A stretch of 64,000 bases of DNA, taken from assembly GCF_002914585.1 (NCBI RefSeq), contig NZ_PDDM01000016.1, forward strand, positions 57,270 through 121,269, given 5' to 3'. The notes below the pieces were generated by a model. The model ran no database searches and had not been told where the DNA came from. It was given only the letters and a program-made list of their open reading frames with translations. The DNA comes from Pseudanabaena sp. BC1403. GTDB taxonomy: Bacteria > Cyanobacteriota > Cyanobacteriia > Pseudanabaenales > Pseudanabaenaceae. Position 1 is the stretch's first letter, and every line of letters starts with the position of its first letter. Shown here piece by piece: positions 59,606 through 64,000 of the stretch. A program made the position numbers and the translations under genes.

Positions 59606-61285
59606 ATGGCAAACATTTCTATTGATGCGATCGCCGATCTTCCACCTCAGTCTGAACAACCCGAAGACTGGCGGCGATTTTTTGGATTTAGTACCGATCA
59701 TAAAGTGATTGGGATTCAGTATATTGTTACTTCTTTTATCTTTTTTCTCATTGGTGGCGTTCTGGCGATGGTGATACGGGGCGAACTGATTACCCCTGAA
59801 TCGGATTTAGTCGATCGCGCTGTGTATAACTCCATGTTCACGATGCACGGCACGATCATGCTGTTTCTCTGGACATTTCCCGTACTTCTAGGAATATCTA
59901 ATTACCTAGTGCCATTGATGATCGGTGCTCGCGATATGGCTTTTCCACGTTTAAATGCGATCGCCTTTTGGATGGTTCCCGTATTTGGAATTATCCTGAT
60001 GGCGAGCTTTTTCGTGCCAGGAGGTTCGGCTCAGTCTGGCTGGTGGGCTTATCCACCCGTAAGTTTGCAAAATCCTACGGGGAATATTGTGAACGGTCAG
60101 TTCCTTTGGTTGCTTGCCGTTGCCATTTCGGGCGTAGCTTCGATTATGGGCGCGATTAACTTCGTGACCACAATTTTCCGAATGCGGACTACGGGAATGA
60201 CTTGGTTCCGAATGCCTGTATTTGTGTGGACAGTTCTTGCTGCGCAGATTATTCAACTATTTGGTTTGCCAGCCTTGACCGCAGGAGCGGTGATGCTGCT
60301 ATCGGATTTAACCTTCGGGACTAGTTTCTTCGACCCAGCCAAGGGCGGCGATCCCGTTCTCTTTCAACATTTTTTCTGGTTCTATTCCCATCCTGCGGTC
60401 TATGTAATTATTCTGCCCGTATTTGGTATCTTCTCAGAGATTTTCCCTGTCTATGCCCGTAAGCCGCTCTTTGGTTACAAAGTCGTGGCGGTATCTTCGT
60501 TGATTATTACGGGATTGAGTGCCGTGGTTTGGGTGCATCATATGTTTGCTAGTGGAACACCTAGCTGGATGCGGATGCTATTTATGGCAACGACGATGCT
60601 GATCTCAGTACCGACGGGAATCAAGGTATTTGCATGGGTTGCAACCATATGGGGTGGCAAGATCAAGTTAACTACAGCGATGCTCTTCAGCTTAGGTGCG
60701 TTGGTAATGTTTGTCTTCGCAGGAATTACGGGAATCATGCTGGCGGCGGTTCCCGTGGACATTCATGTGAATAATACTTACTTCGTGGTAGGACATTTCC
60801 ACTATGTAATTTATGGCGCGACGGTTCTCGGTATCTATGCAGCGCTCTATCATTGGTTCCCAAAAATGACAGGGAGAATGTATTCCGAAGGTTTAGGGAA
60901 GCTCCATTTCATTCTCACCTTTATCGGTACAAATGCCTGTTTCTTTCCGATGCACCCCCTCGGTTTGCAGGGAATGCCCCGCCGAGTTGCCTCCTACGAT
61001 CCAGAGTTCGCTTTCTGGAATGTGATCGCTAGTCTTGGCGGTTTTCTGTTGGGCGTATCAACAATTCCTTTCATTCTCAATATGGTTAGCTCTTGGGTAC
61101 AGGGTGAAAAAGCTCCCAAGAATCCTTGGCGAGCGATCGGTTTGGAATGGCTAGTTTCTTCGCCGCCATCCCATGAGAACTTTGAGGAGTTACCAATTGT
61201 GATTTCGGAACCCTACGGCTATGGCAAAGATGAACCCTTAGTTTCTAATCCTGATAAGTTGGAGGTAGCTCATGCAACCAGTTAA
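59606..61285 (+). CDS. ctaDII: Alternative terminal oxidase subunit I
   Basis: The 559-residue subunit I holds the haem-copper centre. Visible are MHGTIMLFLWTFP (haem ligand), HPAVYVIILPVFG and VWVHHMFASG (CuB histidines), and VVGHFHYVIYGATV (haem histidines). The motif YSHPAV in place of a HPEV glutamate marks the A2 type of proton channel. I start at ATG 59606; the frame is open to 59483, but that part is the leftover ctaC tail. It overlaps ctaE by 14 bases. Confidence 0.95.
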   Translation: MANISIDAIADLPPQSEQPEDWRRFFGFSTDHKVIGIQYIVTSFIFFLIGGVLAMVIRGELITPESDLVDRAVYNSMFTMHGTIMLFLWTFPVLLGISNYLVPLMIGARDMAFPRLNAIAFWMVPVFGIILMASFFVPGGSAQSGWWAYPPVSLQNPTGNIVNGQFLWLLAVAISGVASIMGAINFVTTIFRMRTTGMTWFRMPVFVWTVLAAQIIQLFGLPALTAGAVMLLSDLTFGTSFFDPAKGGDPVLFQHFFWFYSHPAVYVIILPVFGIFSEIFPVYARKPLFGYKVVAVSSLIITGLSAVVWVHHMFASGTPSWMRMLFMATTMLISVPTGIKVFAWVATIWGGKIKLTTAMLFSLGALVMFVFAGITGIMLAAVPVDIHVNNTYFVVGHFHYVIYGATVLGIYAALYHWFPKMTGRMYSEGLGKLHFILTFIGTNACFFPMHPLGLQGMPRRVASYDPEFAFWNVIASLGGFLLGVSTIPFILNMVSSWVQGEKAPKNPWRAIGLEWLVSSPPSHENFEELPIVISEPYGYGKDEPLVSNPDKLEVAHATS

Positions 61286-61889
61286 TAGTTCTGTTGATAG
61301 TGCCAATCCCATTTTAGAAGTTGTCCATGAAGCCTCGCATCACGAGCATTCAGATAATCGGTTGTTTGGCTTTATCGTCTTCCTACTTTCCGAAAGTGTC
61401 ATTTTCTTGAGCTTTTTCGCTGCCTATATTGTCTATAAAACGACATCTCTCAATTGGCTGCCAGTGGGAGTTACAGGTTTAGAAATTAAAGAACCAACGA
61501 TTAATACGATCATTCTGGTTTCTAGCAGCTTCACGATCTATATCGCTGAGAAATTCCTCCATAAAAAGCAGCTTTGGGGCTTTCGCGCCTTCTGGTTGCT
61601 GACGATCGCAATGGGTAGCTACTTCCTTTACGGTCAAGCAGTGGAGTGGAGCGGTTTAGCCTTTGGCTTTGGTGATGGCGTGTTTGGCGGTAGTTTCTAT
61701 TTGCTGACGGGCTTTCATGGCTTACACGTTTTCACAGGTGTGCTGTTGCAGCTAATCATGTTAGTGCGATCGTTCTTTCCCAATGAATATGATAAAGGTT
61801 TATATGGCATTGAGGCAACCTCGCTATTCTGGCATTTTGTCGATGTGATTTGGATTGCGTTGTTTACGTTGATTTATGTGTGGCAATGA
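61272..61889 (+). CDS. ctaEII: Alternative terminal oxidase subunit III
   Basis: The 205-residue protein has five hydrophobic helices, as in bacterial short subunit III. HHEHSDNRLFGFIVFLLSESVIFLSFFAAY in pieces, LTGFHGLHVFTGVLLQ and FWHFVDVIWIALF are family signatures. It overlaps ctaD at the start, and a GMC oxidoreductase gene follows after nine bases, so all are in one operon. Confidence 0.95.
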   Translation: MQPVNSSVDSANPILEVVHEASHHEHSDNRLFGFIVFLLSESVIFLSFFAAYIVYKTTSLNWLPVGVTGLEIKEPTINTIILVSSSFTIYIAEKFLHKKQLWGFRAFWLLTIAMGSYFLYGQAVEWSGLAFGFGDGVFGGSFYLLTGFHGLHVFTGVLLQLIMLVRSFFPNEYDKGLYGIEATSLFWHFVDVIWIALFTLIYVWQ

Positions 61890-61898
61890 GGAAACCCA

Positions 61899-63410
61899 AT
61901 GATTATTGATGACAATTATTACGATGTGATTATTGTGGGAACTGGTGCAGGGGGAGGAACCCTTGCCTATAAACTGGCTTCCACAGGTAAGAAAATTCTG
62001 ATTCTGGAACGTGGTGATTTTATGCCCCTCGAAGAACAGAATCGCAGTAATATCGATATCTTTCAGCGCGATCGCTATCATGCACCTGAGCAATGGTATG
62101 ACCACACAGGCGAGCCATTTTCACCGCAGACTAACTATGCGATCGGTGGTAATACGAAAATCTATGGTGCGGCTCTATTACGGCGACGTGAGAAGGATTT
62201 TGAAGAAGTTACTCATCAAGCGGGAATTTCGCCAGAATGGTGTGTGAAGTATGACGAGTTTGAGCCTTATTACACCGAAGCCGAAAAGCTGTATAAGGTG
62301 CATGGCGAGTCACAAACTGACAGTACCGAACCAACTCACAGCGCTAATTATCCCTATCCTGCGGTCAGTCATGAGCCTGAGATGCAAAAAATCTATGAGG
62401 CGATCGCTAATCAAGGTTTGCATCCATCGACAATTCCCCTCGGCTTGACCCGTCAAGAAGATGACCCCACTAGCGACTCTGAAGAAAGTTGCCTCGTCCC
62501 TGCCTTGAAATCTGCCAATGTCACCTTAAAAGCCCAAGCCAAAGTAATCGCTTTACATACCAATCCATCGGGGCGATCGGTGAAGGGTGTAGAAGCAGAA
62601 GTGGGCGGACAGTCCTATCTCTTTTTAGGCGATATCGTCGTGCTTGCCTGTGGCGCGATTAATTCGGCGGCGCTACTGTTGCGATCGGCAAATGATTCCC
62701 ATCCCAAAGGGCTTGCCAATAGCTCCGATCAAGTGGGTCGAAATTTGATGAAAAGCCTTTTGTCATCGGTAGTCCAACTCAGCACTAAGCCCAATAATGG
62801 CTCCTTCCAAAAATCTATTTATGTGAATGATTTCTACTGGGGTGATGCGGATTTTCCCTATCCAATGGGACATATTCAGAACTCTGGCGGACTGCTCACC
62901 GATATCATTTTTGCCGAATCTCCACCCGTATTCTCTATTGTTGCTAAGCTCATGCCCAACTTCGGACTAAAGCAGTTAGCCACCCATTCGATCGGCTGGT
63001 GGGCACAAACGGAGGATTTGCCAGACACGAATAATCGGGTGCGTTGGGAAAATCACAAAATCCATATCGATTACAATCCCAACAACACGGAAGCCCACGA
63101 TCGCTTAATTTATCGCTGGACTGATGTGTTAAAAAATATCGAAAAGTCCCTAGATGGTTTCCGTACTGGTTTCCTACATCCCCGCGCCGAGTCGCCTTTG
63201 CAAGTAGTCGCCAATCAATGCGGAACCTGTCGCTTTGGTGATGATCCCATAACTACAGTTTTAGACCGTGATTGCCGCGCCCACAATCTCGATAATCTCT
63301 ACGTTGTAGATGGCAGTTTCTTTCCATCTAATGCGGCGGTGAGTCCTGCTTTGACGATTATTGCTAATGCTCTAAGAGTAGGCGATCGGTTAATTGAGAG
63401 ATTGAAATAA
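61899..63410 (+). CDS. GMC-family flavin oxidoreductase, last gene of the oxidase operon
   Basis: The N-terminal FAD motif VIIVGTGAGGGTLAYKLA and the ILERGDF step, the GGNTKIYGAALLRRR segment and the C-terminal NLYVVDGSFFPSNAAVSPALTI are those of the glucose-methanol-choline family. At 503 residues it has the usual length. A cysteine pair in NQCGTCRFGDD is notable. GMC enzymes oxidise alcohols or sugars. In this operon it could feed electrons toward the quinol oxidase, but this is only suggested by position. Confidence 0.88.
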   Translation: MIIDDNYYDVIIVGTGAGGGTLAYKLASTGKKILILERGDFMPLEEQNRSNIDIFQRDRYHAPEQWYDHTGEPFSPQTNYAIGGNTKIYGAALLRRREKDFEEVTHQAGISPEWCVKYDEFEPYYTEAEKLYKVHGESQTDSTEPTHSANYPYPAVSHEPEMQKIYEAIANQGLHPSTIPLGLTRQEDDPTSDSEESCLVPALKSANVTLKAQAKVIALHTNPSGRSVKGVEAEVGGQSYLFLGDIVVLACGAINSAALLLRSANDSHPKGLANSSDQVGRNLMKSLLSSVVQLSTKPNNGSFQKSIYVNDFYWGDADFPYPMGHIQNSGGLLTDIIFAESPPVFSIVAKLMPNFGLKQLATHSIGWWAQTEDLPDTNNRVRWENHKIHIDYNPNNTEAHDRLIYRWTDVLKNIEKSLDGFRTGFLHPRAESPLQVVANQCGTCRFGDDPITTVLDRDCRAHNLDNLYVVDGSFFPSNAAVSPALTIIANALRVGDRLIERLK

Positions 63411-63533
63411 ATAGTAGTGTAGGGTATTTGACGCAAAAATAAAGCCTAGCCAAATATCCTATAATCAGATTAAGTAGAATATCTTTTATTTGAATAATCT
63501 AGATTAGAAGTATTAAATCTCGAAGAAAAGGTT

Positions 63534-63851
63534 ATGAATCAAGAATTAGAAAAATTATTGAATGAACTAGATATATCAGAGCAAGCTAATAGCGATTACT
63601 ATATTTCCAGTAAAATGAATTCTATTACTAGTGGAGATGAAAGCTTCGAGCTAAAGAGCGAAAAAATTGCATTCTTGTTTAGTGAAACCAACGAAAATTT
63701 ATATCCTAGATGGGGAACTTATTATCAGCCTGTATTTGGTCCCGTAATTATGGATGATGGACAAATTTATGAAAGTCCTAGTTTGTCTGTCATAACAGAA
63801 GAGATGCTTAGTTATTGGGAGAATCGAGCAGAACAAACAATTTTGTCATGA
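63534..63851 (+). CDS. Small hypothetical protein
   Basis: The 105-residue acidic protein is not recognised. It includes KIAFLFSETNENLYPRWGTYYQP and a helix at the end. Its stop overlaps the start of the next short frame (ATGA), suggesting a two-gene unit. Confidence 0.6.
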   Translation: MNQELEKLLNELDISEQANSDYYISSKMNSITSGDESFELKSEKIAFLFSETNENLYPRWGTYYQPVFGPVIMDDGQIYESPSLSVITEEMLSYWENRAEQTILS

Positions 63852-63928
63852 AAGCTAGGTATTCAGGTTTAGTATACGACTTAACACAAAAAGTTTTAGA
63901 TAGAAAACCAAACGGCGTTGTTGCATGA
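63848..63928 (+). pseudogene. Short frame, probably cut by an element at the window end
   Basis: MKARYSGLVYDLTQKVLDRK begins on the ATGA overlap with the upstream gene and ends after 26 residues at a stretch GGCGTTGTTGCATGAA that resembles an insertion-sequence end. The true gene may have been longer. The window stops before this can be settled. Confidence 0.35.
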
Positions 63929-64000
63929 ATAAAAAGAAGCCAAAAGATGGAGGATCTTAGGATAGACAATTAACGAACAACAGAACAGGAGACAGGTTTA

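Overview
The window is a chromosomal piece of a filamentous-type cyanobacterium, most like Pseudanabaena or a close relative. The reasons are very frequent GCGATCGC (HIP1) sites, moderate to low GC, a true gun4, a CSP41b-type protein, a VTE6-type DUF92 kinase, GUN4 and WD40/NB-ARC proteins, and a cyanobacterial-style second terminal oxidase operon. No rRNA, tRNA or CRISPR array was seen. The genus is an inference from gene style, not a computed placement.

Layout. 1-2.4 kb: a YciO/Sua5 gene cut by the window edge and a bacterial hen1 without its usual pnkp partner. 2.5-8.8 kb (minus strand): an accessory cluster with a subtilisin-like protease, a stand-alone I9-like protein, a complete lipoxygenase, a patatin-like lipase and small genes. 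9-13.6 kb: a Uma2 nuclease gene between two copies of the same upstream region, then a STAND NTPase with 14 WD40 repeats. 13.6-21.7 kb: gun4, a six-fold RPI-repeat protein, an IS256 remnant, two small secreted paralogs, a peptide-binding lipoprotein, DUF2059-like, GFA, sufA and an aminotransferase. 22.4-27.2 kb: a 1571-residue acidic, single-span protein ending in pentapeptide repeats. 27.3-35.4 kb: DCC thioredoxin-like protein, aldose epimerase, CSP41b-like protein, cell-wall amidase, AEC carrier, purS-purQ-sixA. 35.4-40.7 kb: a decayed vapBC locus, a cluster of small inverted repeats, a Pepco-like / caspase-GUN4 operon, and a divergent HtrA-like protease with PPC domains. 41-53.5 kb: GH57/DUF3536, nadC, BASS transporter, Hsp70-like protein, enolase, a cNMP-binding protein, DUF92 kinase, DUF1361 protein, S9 peptidase. 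53.7-56 kb: a katG fragment and a MacB-type ABC exporter. 56.8-63.4 kb: an alternative oxidase operon (two DUF2231 proteins, ctaC without CuA ligands, an inserted gene, ctaD, ctaE, GMC oxidoreductase).

The strongest candidates for something undescribed are the lipoxygenase/patatin/protease cluster, which could release and oxygenate membrane fatty acids, and the two-gene Pepco-like plus caspase-GUN4 unit, which looks like a suicide or conflict module. The intergenic space is unusually rich in repeats. These include more than a dozen long near-perfect palindromes with a GCGC-type tip, five full copies of a 103-104 bp three-hairpin element, a MITE inserted inside another palindrome with an 8-bp target duplication, and several other small inverted-repeat elements. 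Several of these overlap apparent 5' ends of reading frames and would mislead automatic start calling.
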